Assembly (NCBI GenBank): GCA_900541195.1
Contig: UQIY01000066.1
Span: 1 to 8,319, forward strand
Reading direction: 5' to 3'
From: an uncultured Collinsella sp.
Lineage (GTDB): Bacteria; Actinomycetota; Coriobacteriia; Coriobacteriales; Coriobacteriaceae
DNA length: 8,319 bases
Position numbers and translations under genes: made by a program. The first letter of the stretch is position 1. Every line of letters starts with the position of its first letter. This document shows positions 1-6,343 of this stretch, piece after piece. The notes below the pieces were generated by a model that searched no databases, was not told where the DNA came from, and worked only from the letters and a program-made list of their open reading frames with translations.

Positions 1-49
1 ATCTACACCCTAGAGTTCGTCGGCAGCGTCAGATGTGTATAAGAGACAG
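1..49 (+). other. Illumina Nextera read-1 adapter with index (artefact)
   Basis: This is not biological sequence. Bases 1-8 are the end of the P5 oligo, 9-16 (CCTAGAGT) sit where the i5 index belongs, 17-30 are the read-1 adapter part, and 31-49 are the 19-base Tn5 mosaic end AGATGTGTATAAGAGACAG. From memory the index matches one of the Nextera XT v2 S5xx set. Genomic sequence starts at 50. Confidence 0.98.
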
Positions 50-213
50 CTTATCATTTCATCAATGGCCGCCTGATGGAACTGGCCCAATCCTCTTCCA
101 ATGAAAAATCTTATTATAAAATACTTGATGGAAGCAAAGTAATGCTGTCAGACAAAGAAGGCACAGTCAATCAGGGCGTCCTGGCCGAATATTATATACT
201 AAAAAAGAAATAA
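50..213 (+). CDS. C-terminal fragment of an unidentified protein
   Basis: An open frame enters from the contig edge (codon phase as at 52-54) and ends at TAA 211-213. It gives about 54 residues, beginning YHFINGRLMEL and ending LAEYYILKKK. The tail is hydrophilic and lysine-rich, with no transmembrane segment and no motif I recognise, so I assign no function. The frame is supported by its unbroken reading into a strong terminator 33 bases after the stop. Base use is clearly AT-richer (AAA, ATA, TAT and CTA codons) than the genes to the right of 680. That fits the view that the left end comes from a different genome. The 5' part of the gene is lost at the adapter junction. Confidence 0.6.
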
Positions 214-245
214 AACTATTTCTATCATCTATCATTTTCTCCATT

Positions 246-279
246 CCGCCGCACCTCCCACCCCGCGGCGGTTTTCTTT
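246..279 (+). terminator. Intrinsic terminator of the left-end gene
   Basis: A perfect 7-bp stem, CCGCCGC (246-252) with GCGGCGG (265-271), encloses a 12-base C-rich loop and is followed directly by TTTTCTTT (272-279). It lies 33 bases downstream of the stop at 213, on the same strand, so it most likely ends that transcript. Confidence 0.8.
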
Positions 280-557
280 ACACCGTTTTTCAGCCCGGCA
301 CATTAACAAATCTTATTCATCCGCCCCGCCGTCAGAAAAAATCCGGGCCGCCGGGACCAGGCTTTCGTCAGCACACGGGTGTTACAAGAACTTTGCATCG
401 CCTTTCTGTCCGCGTTGTTTCGGACACAAAAGATTTCCGGCTTTTTTAACTGGCTGCAGGTTCGGCCGCCCCGCCGCAACAGGGGTGTTTTTCATCTTTC
501 CAGGCATACCCCGCTTCCACTCCATCTATTTTACGGACAACCACCAGGGAACAGCTC
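280..557. other. Stretch with no convincing gene
   Basis: I find no credible coding region on either strand. The open frames here run into the tRNA gene and lack a ribosome binding site and family features. Two weak structures are visible. One is an inverted repeat GTCCG/CGGAC at about 409-426. The other is a possible plus-strand hairpin (467-472 with 482-487, one G-U pair) followed by five T's (488-492), which could be a weak terminator for an unseen small transcript. Base composition is mixed and less GC-rich than the region right of 680. Confidence 0.5.
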
Positions 558-592
558 AAAAAACAAAACCCGTAAATCATTTGATCCACAGG
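558..592 (-). terminator. Intrinsic terminator downstream of tRNA-Pro
   Basis: On the minus strand a 10-bp stem (592-583 with 578-569, including three G-U pairs) closes a four-base AAAU loop. It is followed at once by the T-tract TTTTGTTTTTT (568-558). It starts nine bases after the tRNA CCA end, so it is the natural end of the tRNA transcript. It lies on the left, presumably foreign, side of the suspected chimeric join. Confidence 0.8.
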
Positions 593-600
593 CTTTAAAA

Positions 601-677
601 TGGTCGGGAAGACAGGATTCGAACCTGCGACATCCTGCTCCCAAAGCAGGCGCGCTACCAAACTGCGCCACGTCCCG
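601..677 (-). tRNA. tRNA-Pro (anticodon UGG), probably chimeric
   Basis: The minus strand folds as a full cloverleaf with encoded CCA (603-601). The anticodon stem CCTGC/GCAGG encloses the loop TTTGGGA, giving anticodon TGG for proline. The T arm is GCAGG-TTCGAAT-CCTGT. The acceptor is CGGGACG at the 5' end (677-671) and CTTCCCG at the 3' end (611-605). This pairs except for C6 (base 672) opposite U67 (base 610). A mismatch at 6:67 is unusual. A Pro tRNA with CGGGACG should end CGTCCCG, and one ending CTTCCCG should begin CGGGAAG. The two halves therefore look as if they come from two different Pro tRNA genes, joined by assembly across the conserved middle. Its promoter (729-757) and terminator (558-592) lie on opposite sides of the join. 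Confidence 0.93.
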
Positions 678-728
678 AAGGTGTTGAGCAGCTAAGGTCT
701 AAACCTTGCGTGTCCCAAAGCGAAGGAA

Positions 729-757
729 ATTATAGGGGAGACTCCCCGCCTGTGCAA
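729..757 (-). promoter_or_regulatory. Promoter of tRNA-Pro
   Basis: On the minus strand the -35 box TTGCAC (757-752) is followed after exactly 17 bases by a perfect -10 TATAAT (734-729). Transcription would start near 722, leaving a leader of about 45 bases before the tRNA. The spacer itself is an inverted repeat, GGGGA-GTC-TCCCC, so it is GC-rich and self-complementary. The promoter lies within about 40 bases of the brnQ stop, which keeps tRNA transcription independent of brnQ. Confidence 0.8.
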
Positions 758-768
758 GCATTGATGCC

Positions 769-2127
769 TTAGCTCCTCGAATGTGCAACAAAACGACTAT
801 GGAGCAGACCGATCACAAAGGCAACCACGGCAACCGGCGCCCACGCGGCACCGATATCCGCCAGAGGCAGTGCATCGAACGGCAGCCACGCGCCCGCAAA
901 GAACGCATCGCGGACCGAGGTGATCACACTCTGCACAGCAACCACGCCGCCGACCCACACCCACACCTGCGGATGAGCGTCGCAAAAGCCGTGCACCAGG
1001 CCCATCAGTACCAGTACGATGGCAACGGGATACAAGGCGTTGAGCATGGGCACCGAGAACATAAGAATCACGTCGAGGCCCACATTGGAGAGCACGCACG
1101 AAAACGCCGCGAACACAAAGGCGAGAATCGCAAAGGGACGGCGCATGGCCTCCTCGGAGGCCTCCGCTCCCCCTTCGACCACATACGTCTCGCAGAAGTA
1201 ACGCGAGCAGCAGCTGATGAGGCCGATGCACACGTTCATGCAGGCAAGGAAAAAGATCGCAAAGACGACGACCGTGCCGACAAGACCAAAGTGCATAGAG
1301 GCCGAACGGGCGAGGATGGCGGCGCCGTTAGCAGCATCGGGCATAACCGTGCCGAGCTGCATGCCGGCAAGCGCCAGGCCGCAGTAGATGACGGCCATGA
1401 GCACGCCGGCGATCACACCGGAACGCGAAATCTCGAAGGCCACGCGCTTGTCATCGGTAACACCCAGCTCGTGGATGGTCTCGGCGATGATAATGCCAAA
1501 GGCGAGCGACGCGAGCAGGTCCATGGTCTGGTAGCCGGTCAAAAAGCCTTGCACGGCGGCGCCTGCATCGTAGGGAGCCTGAGGCGCGGCAGCCGGTCCC
1601 AGCGGCGAGATCACGGCAGCACCCACAACCAGCACGATGAGCGCGATAAGCGCGGGACCCGTAATGCGACCAAGCACGCGCGTGATGACGCCCGGACGCA
1701 GCGTGAGCGCAAACGCGACGACGAAGAACCCGATGGCAAACACCAGACGTGCCGTGCCGAGCGAAACACCCTCGGGTAGCAGCGGCACCAGCATTTCGAA
1801 CGCCGTGGAGCTCGTGCGCGGAATGGCCAGGCACGGACCGATGGCCAGATACACAGCCGCGACAAAGAACTCACCAAACTTGGGGTGCACGCGCCCGGCC
1901 AGCTCGCGGGCCGTACCGGCGAGCGCGACAGCGATAAAGCCCATGACGGGCAGGCCGATGGCTGCAATCAGAAAGCCGAGCATGGCGACCGGCGTGGCAG
2001 AACCTGCCTGCAGCGCCAGCAGCGGCGGAATAATGAGGTTGCCGGCGCCAAAGAGCATCGAGAACAGGGCGATGCCGACGGTAACGACATGGTCGGAGCG
2101 CAGACCGCGCGGGGCGGATGAGGCCAT
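769..2127 (-). CDS. brnQ: Branched-chain amino acid transport carrier (LIVCS family)
   Basis: BrnQ-type carriers bring leucine, isoleucine and valine across the cytoplasmic membrane by coupling to a sodium or proton gradient. The 452-residue product is hydrophobic throughout, with about a dozen predicted membrane segments. It carries the family's N-terminal signature FSMLFGAGNLIIPPLLALQ near residues 22-40 and a second conserved stretch, GFLTGYQTMDLLASLAFGI, around residue 200. Family members are usually about 430-460 residues, so the gene is complete. A GTG at 2133 is in frame, but ATG 2127 is the better start: AAAGG lies seven bases before it and would abut the GTG. Upstream is a strong terminator that ends only about 20 bases before the start codon, so brnQ must rely on readthrough or on a promoter overlapping that terminator. 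A short TTTCG/CGAAA hairpin can form over the ribosome binding site. There is no obvious functional link to the selenium genes upstream. Confidence 0.92.
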   Translation of the reverse strand: MASSAPRGLRSDHVVTVGIALFSMLFGAGNLIIPPLLALQAGSATPVAMLGFLIAAIGLPVMGFIAVALAGTARELAGRVHPKFGEFFVAAVYLAIGPCLAIPRTSSTAFEMLVPLLPEGVSLGTARLVFAIGFFVVAFALTLRPGVITRVLGRITGPALIALIVLVVGAAVISPLGPAAAPQAPYDAGAAVQGFLTGYQTMDLLASLAFGIIIAETIHELGVTDDKRVAFEISRSGVIAGVLMAVIYCGLALAGMQLGTVMPDAANGAAILARSASMHFGLVGTVVVFAIFFLACMNVCIGLISCCSRYFCETYVVEGGAEASEEAMRRPFAILAFVFAAFSCVLSNVGLDVILMFSVPMLNALYPVAIVLVLMGLVHGFCDAHPQVWVWVGGVVAVQSVITSVRDAFFAGAWLPFDALPLADIGAAWAPVAVVAFVIGLLHSRFVAHSRS

Positions 2128-2146
2128 AGGCACACCTTTCGGGTCG

Positions 2147-2180
2147 AAACAAAAACGGGACGGGCAAAAGGCCCGTCCCG
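2147..2180 (-). terminator. Strong intrinsic terminator after the selenium gene cluster
   Basis: The minus strand shows a perfect 10-bp stem, CGGGACGGGC (2180-2171) with GCCCGTCCCG (2165-2156), a CTTTT loop, and then TTTTTGTTT (2155-2147). It begins 23 bases after the stop codon of the cysteine desulfurase gene and should end the long minus-strand transcript. It lies immediately before brnQ. A TATACT at 2188-2183 could be a -10 box for brnQ, but I see no good -35, and the transcript would start within the hairpin. Confidence 0.92.
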
Positions 2181-2203
2181 CAAGTATAAACGTTCTAGCA
2201 GCT

Positions 2204-3343
2204 TTAACAGGCTAAATCGCACAGAGCATCGATAGCCGTGTCGGCTTCCTCGTCCGTGTTGAAATACCCAAACGAGAAGCGAACAACACCCTGGCGCTCG
2301 GTTCCGAGCGCGCGGTGCATGAGCGGAGCGCAATGGGCACCGGGGCGCGTCGCAATCCCCCACCCTTGCATGAGCGCGTCCGAGATCTCGGCAGAGTCGA
2401 TATCGCCCACGTTGAGGGACACGATCGCCGAGCGCGTCGGCTGGTCAAAGGCACCGTAGAGCTTAATCCCCGGAATCTCGCGCACACCGGCAAGGAAGCG
2501 ATCAGCGAGCGCGCGTTCGTGAGCTGCAATCGTCTCCACCCCACCCTGGGCCTCGATAAAGTCGAGACCGGCAGAAAGTCCAGCGATGCCATGACCGTTG
2601 AGCGTGCCCGCCTCAAGGCGCGTGGGCCACTCAAGCGGCTGCAGCGCATCGAAGCTGTGCACGCCCGTGCCGCCCATGGCCCACGGGGCCACGTCAATGC
2701 CCTCTGCCACGGCCAGGCCGCCGGTCCCCTGCGGGCCCATCAATCCCTTGTGGCCGGTAAAGCACACAATGTCGAGCCCCATGGCCTGCATATCGATATG
2801 CGCCGTGCCGGCAGACTGCGAGGCATCGACAATCACAAGCGCGCCGGCCGCATGGGCTATGGCCGCCACGCGCGCAATGTCGACCGCGTTGCCGGTCACA
2901 TTAGAGGCATGCGTCACCACCACGGCACGTGTACCGGGCGTGACCAGCCGATCGAGCTCATCGTAGTCGAGCACGCCATTCGCGTCGCAACCCGCATGCT
3001 CAACGGTCACACCCTGCTCTGCCGCAAGGCGGTTAAGCGGACGCAGCACGGAGTTGTGCTCGAGCACCGTTGTGACCACACGGTCGCCGGGGCGCACCAC
3101 GCCATTGATGGCGGTGTTGAGCGCCGCGGTGGAATTGGGCGTAAAGCACACATGGTCCGCCCTCGGGCAACCCAAAAGGCGCGCGAGCTTGGCACGGCAA
3201 GCGTGAATCGTACGAGCGGCATCGAGGGCACCCGACGTGGCACCGCGCCCGGCATTGCCGAGCGAGCACATCGCCTGCGTCACGGCATCGATGACCGTCT
3301 GCGGCTTATGCATGGTCGTCGCCGCGTTATCCAGGTAGATCAT
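2204..3343 (-). CDS. Cysteine desulfurase / selenocysteine lyase-like PLP enzyme (selenium-linked subfamily)
   Basis: This is a class V aminotransferase-fold PLP enzyme of 379 residues. It most resembles the subfamily found beside selD, yedF and selenium-dependent molybdenum hydroxylases (the EF2568 type). Its likely chemistry is release of S from cysteine, or Se from selenocysteine, as a persulfide or perselenide. The start MIYLDNAATT is typical. The PLP lysine is K199 in FTGHKGLMGPQG, the PLP-binding Asp is D173 in IVDASQSAG, and the catalytic Cys is C338 in RPGAHCAP. An upstream in-frame ATG at 3358 exists, but ATG 3343 has GGGAGG seven bases before it and overlaps the DUF3343 stop as ATGA, indicating translational coupling. 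A terminator follows 23 bases after the stop, so this is the last gene of the cluster. Whether S or Se is the real product cannot be told from sequence. The neighbours favour Se. Confidence 0.9.
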   Translation of the reverse strand: MIYLDNAATTMHKPQTVIDAVTQAMCSLGNAGRGATSGALDAARTIHACRAKLARLLGCPRADHVCFTPNSTAALNTAINGVVRPGDRVVTTVLEHNSVLRPLNRLAAEQGVTVEHAGCDANGVLDYDELDRLVTPGTRAVVVTHASNVTGNAVDIARVAAIAHAAGALVIVDASQSAGTAHIDMQAMGLDIVCFTGHKGLMGPQGTGGLAVAEGIDVAPWAMGGTGVHSFDALQPLEWPTRLEAGTLNGHGIAGLSAGLDFIEAQGGVETIAAHERALADRFLAGVREIPGIKLYGAFDQPTRSAIVSLNVGDIDSAEISDALMQGWGIATRPGAHCAPLMHRALGTERQGVVRFSFGYFNTDEEADTAIDALCDLAC

Positions 3344-3591
3344 CGCACGACCTCCCACATATCGATCACGGTAAAGCCCTCGGTGGGAACGCCCGCCGCG
3401 GCAAGCTCGCCGCGCAGCAGTTCCTCATCCGCAGGCAACGCCTTCCATGCCAAACCGCAGCCGGCAGCGACCTCCCCGGGCACGGGAATCGTGCGCCCGG
3501 GAAGGCCGCGCTCGATGCATAGGGTCTCGCACCCCATGGCGGCCGCCGTGGTAGGAAACGTGATGACAAGCGCAGGGCGCTTCTCCCTCAT
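3340..3591 (-). CDS. DUF3343 putative Se/S carrier-like protein
   Basis: A small soluble protein of 83 residues beginning MREKRPALVITFPTT. It matches the DUF3343 family, which often accompanies selD, yedF and a selenium-linked cysteine desulfurase and is thought to carry sulfur or selenium. That role is proposed by context and not shown biochemically, as far as I know. Two cysteines early on (C21 and C25, in AMGCETLCIE) and a third in AAGCGLAW are candidate carriers. I chose ATG 3591 because GGAG lies five bases upstream. A TTG at 3606 is in frame but has no ribosome binding site. The gene follows yedF by 19 bases and overlaps the next start by four, so the three genes form a tight translational unit. 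Confidence 0.82.
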   Translation of the reverse strand: MREKRPALVITFPTTAAAMGCETLCIERGLPGRTIPVPGEVAAGCGLAWKALPADEELLRGELAAAGVPTEGFTVIDMWEVVR

Positions 3592-3610
3592 GGCAACTCC
3601 AACCAATACG

Positions 3611-4237
3611 CTACGGGCGCACGACGCGCACGGCCTGCTCCATCTTCTCCACGATCACGTACATGTTGGTGACCTCGCCCACGGCAAGCTGGTCCTTAAT
3701 GCCATAGTGTTCGAGGCAGGTGCCGCAGGTAAGGATCTCGACGCCCTGCTCGGCCAGACCCTTCAGGTCGTCGAGTACCGGTGAGCCCTCGACGGTGAGT
3801 TTGGCGCCGCCGTTGTAGAACAACATGGTCGCGGGCAGCTCCTCCTGCTGCGTCACGGCAAAGATGAAGGCCTTCATGAGCTTGTGGCCCAGCTCGTCGT
3901 CGCCGCGGCCCATGCAGTCGGTGTAGACGGAAATGACGAGCTTGCCCTTGCCGGCGCTGGCATCACAGAAGGCAGCGCCATCCTGCTCGGGATCAGCCAC
4001 GGCAACGGCGCCAGAGGTCGCCACGGTCACGTGCCACTCGGCGTCCGAGATCTTCTCGACCGAAGCCGTGCAGCCCTTCTCCTGCGCCATCTTGGAGATA
4101 TTCTTGACAGCGGTCTCGTTATCGACCGAGGTCACCACGGCACCCTCGCCATCAAGCTGTTTGAGTGCCTTAAGCGTCTTGACGACGGGCAGCGGGCAGG
4201 CATCGCCCATCGCATTGACTTCAATTTTGGTAGACAT
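3611..4237 (-). CDS. yedF: Selenium metabolism protein YedF (TusA-like plus DsrE-like domains)
   Basis: The 208-residue protein has two domains. Residues 1-75 are a TusA/SirA-like sulfurtransferase domain with the hallmark Cys in GDACPLPVVKT (C14). Residues 98-205 are a DsrE/DsrF-like domain with cysteines at 108 (YTDCMGRG) and at 171 and 174 (LTCGTCLEHYGI). This fusion is the selenium-associated YedF form, which tracks with selD across genomes. Its proposed job is handling persulfide or perselenide between the desulfurase and SelD. The frame is open to 4285, but ATG 4237 is the start: AAAGGA lies about seven bases before it and the TusA domain begins directly. The ribosome binding site lies in the palindrome CCTTTCGAAAGG (4245-4256 region), which could form a small hairpin and modulate translation. 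The gap to selD is 60 bases. Confidence 0.92.
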   Translation of the reverse strand: MSTKIEVNAMGDACPLPVVKTLKALKQLDGEGAVVTSVDNETAVKNISKMAQEKGCTASVEKISDAEWHVTVATSGAVAVADPEQDGAAFCDASAGKGKLVISVYTDCMGRGDDELGHKLMKAFIFAVTQQEELPATMLFYNGGAKLTVEGSPVLDDLKGLAEQGVEILTCGTCLEHYGIKDQLAVGEVTNMYVIVEKMEQAVRVVRP

Positions 4238-4297
4238 AGTAAATTCCTTTCGAAAGGGGCCGCCCAGAACAACGGACGGTCGCATAAACGGTTTTCC

Positions 4298-5347
4298 TTA
4301 ATGCACAACGTGGACGGCAGGACCGCCTGGCACCGGCTCGCACACGCGACCGATTGTGGCGGCAACGCGCCCCTCGGCATGCAGACGACGCGCAAGCTCA
4401 TCCACATCCGCCGCGGGCGCCGCAATAAGCAAACCGCCCGAGGTCTGCGGATCGTACAGCGCATCCAGCATGCCCGGCTCCAGGTCCTCGTCGGCAGCCA
4501 CACGCGGGCCAAAGAAGTCCTGGTTGCGGTAGGAGCCCGCGGGGATAATGCCAAGGCGTGCCATGTCGAGCACCTGGTCAAAGAGCGGCACCGCACCCGA
4601 CGCAAGCTCAATCTGCACGTCCGACCCCTCGGCCATCTCGCACGCATGCCCAATCAGGCCAAAGCCCGTGACGTCGGTGCAGCCGTGAAGCTCGAGCCCC
4701 TCGGCCAGACGAATCGGCGCCTCGTTGAGGGTGCACATCGAGTCAAACATGGCTGCGGCCTCGTCCTGCTCGATAAGCTCGCCCTTAATGGCCGTGGTAA
4801 TGATGCCCGAGCCGACCGCCTTGGTCAGCAGCAACGCATCGCCCACGCGCGCGCCGCTGTTGGCGAGCATGCGGTCGAGCGCGACAAAGCCGCTCACGGA
4901 CAGACCGTACTTGGGCTCGTCGTCGTTGATGGTGTGGCCGCCCGCGATGGAGCAACCCGCCTCGACGCACTTGTCGGCGCCGCCCGCCAGAATCTGACCT
5001 GCGACCTCGACGCCCAGGCAACTGGGAATGCACAGCAGGTTCATGGCATGGCTCGGCCGCCCGCCCATGGCGTAGATATCCGACAGCGAGTTGGCGGCGG
5101 CGATCTGGCCAAAGAGGAAGGGGTCGTCCACCATGGGTGGGAAGAAGTCGACGGACTGCACGAGGCCCAGGTTCTCCCCCACCTTGAAGACGCTCGCATC
5201 GTCGGAGGTATCGAACCCCACGAGCAAGTTGTCATTATGCACATTGGGCAAATCGCCCAGGACCTGGGCGAGGGCTCCGGGAGCCAGCTTGGCGGCTCAA
5301 CCGCTCGCGGCCGTCATAGACGTGAGCTTAATCTGATCGTCAGCCAT
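4298..5347 (-). CDS. selD: Selenide, water dikinase (selenophosphate synthetase), a selenoprotein with Sec17
   Basis: SelD makes selenophosphate from selenide and ATP, the selenium donor for selenocysteine, selenouridine and the labile Se cofactor of some molybdenum enzymes. The true start is ATG 5347, preceded by AGGAGGT. The frame gives MADDQIKLTSMTAASG, then an in-frame TGA (5299-5297), then AAKLAPGALAQVLGDLPNVHND and the rest of SelD. Codon 17 is the catalytic Cys/Sec position (Cys17 in E. coli), and K20 aligns with the essential lysine. The TGA is therefore read as selenocysteine and is not a defect. A standard gene caller would start at TTG 5251 and lose 32 residues, including the active site. 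Other family motifs are LLVGFDTSDDA, the Asp-rich region near SVDFFPPMVDD, GGHTINDDEPKYGL, TDVTGFGLIGHA and DPQTSGGLL. With 349 codons it has normal length. It follows the activase gene by 70 bases and precedes yedF by 60. Confidence 0.95.
5253..5299 (-). promoter_or_regulatory. UGA (Sec) codon with putative bacterial SECIS hairpin in selD
   Basis: The Sec codon TGA is at 5299-5297. Downstream on the mRNA are two hairpins. The first is GGCTC-CCG-GAGCC (5285-5273), 11 bases after the UGA. The second is a perfect 7-bp stem, TCGCCCA/TGGGCGA (5271-5265 with 5259-5253), with loop GGTCC (5264-5260), 32 bases after the UGA. Bacterial SECIS elements lie just inside the coding region and usually have a G in the first two loop bases. 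The E. coli fdhF loop also carries GGUC. The second hairpin fits best; the first may stack beneath it. Assignment is by eye only. Confidence 0.65.
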
Positions 5348-5382
5348 CGATACCTCCTCTCATCGGTCAATCATTTTCTCCC

Positions 5383-5400
5383 AGTATACGCATGAATGCG
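5383..5400 (-). promoter_or_regulatory. Possible internal promoter or operator before selD
   Basis: The 70-base gap upstream of selD contains TATACT (5388-5383, minus strand), a 5/6 match to a -10 box. It is immediately preceded by a perfect inverted repeat CGCAT-TC-ATGCG (5400-5389). No good -35 is visible, so the -10 call is weak. The palindrome could be a small operator. Confidence 0.25.
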
Positions 5401-5417
5401 AGCCGACGGCGGATGCA

Positions 5418-6182
5418 TTAATTGAGCGCCTGTGCGCGAATCGCCGCGCCGATCGCTCCGGCAAAGCGAGCCTGGGGCGAGGTGGTCACCGGCGACCCCA
5501 GTAGCTCGCCCAACCGCTCCACCACGAAGGCGTTCTCGCACAGGCCACCGGTCAGGTAGTACGGGGCGCCCGCGGCCTGCCCGGCCATGGTCGCCACGCG
5601 CGAGACCACGCTGTCGATCACGCCACGCGCAATGTTCTCGCGCGGCTCGCCACGACCGATCAGGCTGATGACCTCGCTTTCGGCAAACACCGTGCACATG
5701 CTGGAAATCTTGGTAGGCTCGCCGGAACGTGCCAGATCGGCCATCTGCTGCTGGGAAATACCTAGGCGGTCGGCCATGATCTCCAAAAAGCGCCCCGTGC
5801 CGGCGGCGCACTTGTCGTTCATGGCAAACTTGGCCACTCGGCCACTTTTAAGCTGAATGACCTTGGTGTCCTGACCGCCCACGTCGATCACGGTGCCGTG
5901 ATCGCCAAACAGGCGCACGGCACCGGTACCGTGGCAGGTAATCTCGGTCACGACCTTGTGCGCATAGGGCACGGCGACACGACCGTAGCCGGTCGCGACC
6001 ACGCGCACGTCGTCGGCCGTCACGTCGTAGCCGGCCGCTGCCAGCGCCTCGCGCAGCCGCTCGGAAGCATCGACCGAGGAAAACCCGGTTGGCTGCACGC
6101 ACGTCTACGCCACCGAACCCTCCCCGTCGACCACGGCAGTCTTAGCCGCCGTAGACCCGATATCGATCCCGATCCCTATCAT
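5418..6182 (-). CDS. 2-hydroxyacyl-CoA dehydratase / double-cubane activase (BadF/BadG/HgdC family), interrupted by an amber codon
   Basis: These ASKHA-fold ATPases bind a [4Fe-4S] cluster between two subunits. They drive a low-potential electron into the partner dehydratase or reductase by ATP hydrolysis. From ATG 6182 (GGGAGA before it) the frame reads MIGIGIDIGSTAAKTAVVDG, the phosphate-1 loop. It then meets TAG at 6107-6105 (codon 26), and resumes in the same frame with TCVQPTGFSSVD to the stop at 5418. Later motifs are intact: IDVGGQDTKVI, cluster cysteines C125 (NDKCAAGTG) and C163 (SSMCTVF), and YYLTGGLCENAF. With the stop ignored, length is 254 residues, normal for the family. The position reads naturally as Trp (TGG), so one G-to-A change explains it. 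It could be a real nonsense mutation or a consensus error. A restart at GTG 6098 would lose the ATP-binding loop and have no good ribosome binding site. The gene follows its likely partner (6338-7501) and precedes selD by 70 bases. Confidence 0.85.
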
Positions 6183-6234
6183 GGCTCTCTCCCAATCTAA
6201 ACATCAAAGGTAGCGGCGCGTTCAGGCGCCTTAG

Positions 6235-6343
6235 CTCTAGGTTTCTCAGGTGCCGGAGATTGCCCCGAAAGAGGAGCGCAGCGTACTTTGGGTACGCAAG
6301 CGACGGTTTGAGGGGCAAGATCCGGTGTCTGAGGAAGCTAGAG
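6235..6343. repeat. Long imperfect palindrome, copy 1 of an intergenic repeat
   Basis: The arms 6235-6266 and 6312-6343 are 32 bases each and start with CTCTAG/CTAGAG. They pair nearly throughout. In plus-strand RNA four of the seven departures from Watson-Crick pairing are G-U pairs. The centre contains a second stem, GCGTAC-TTTGG-GTACGC. The element fills most of the 155-base gap between the cubane-family gene and the activase, and its outer stem includes the TAG stop of the former. It is closely related to the element at 7539-7640. No T-tract follows on the minus strand, so it is not a classical terminator. A second small hairpin, GGCGC/GCGCC, lies at 6215-6230. Confidence 0.85.

Noticed and set aside
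379..687. 102-codon plus-strand frame ending past the tRNA
   Set aside because: Its last third is the antisense of the tRNA gene; it has no ribosome binding site and no recognisable domain.
735..751. GGGGA-GTC-TCCCC as a brnQ terminator
   Set aside because: The stem is short and is followed by TATAATTTCC, not a T-tract. It is better read as the spacer of the tRNA promoter.
781..1779. Long open frame on the plus strand, opposite brnQ
   Set aside because: It is a shadow of the GC-rich brnQ gene: low-complexity Arg/His/Gly-rich translation, no family features and no ribosome binding site.
2315..3784. 489-codon plus-strand frame opposite the desulfurase, DUF3343 and yedF genes
   Set aside because: It runs across three well-supported minus-strand genes and its translation resembles nothing. 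High GC produces such antisense frames.
3884..5395. 503-codon plus-strand frame opposite yedF and selD
   Set aside because: It spans two recognised genes and their spacer with a non-protein-like, His/Arg-rich translation.
6105..6107. Pyrrolysine or programmed readthrough at the activase TAG
   Set aside because: Pyl decoding is rare and confined mostly to methylamine users. The codon fits Trp, and nothing nearby suggests a recoding signal.
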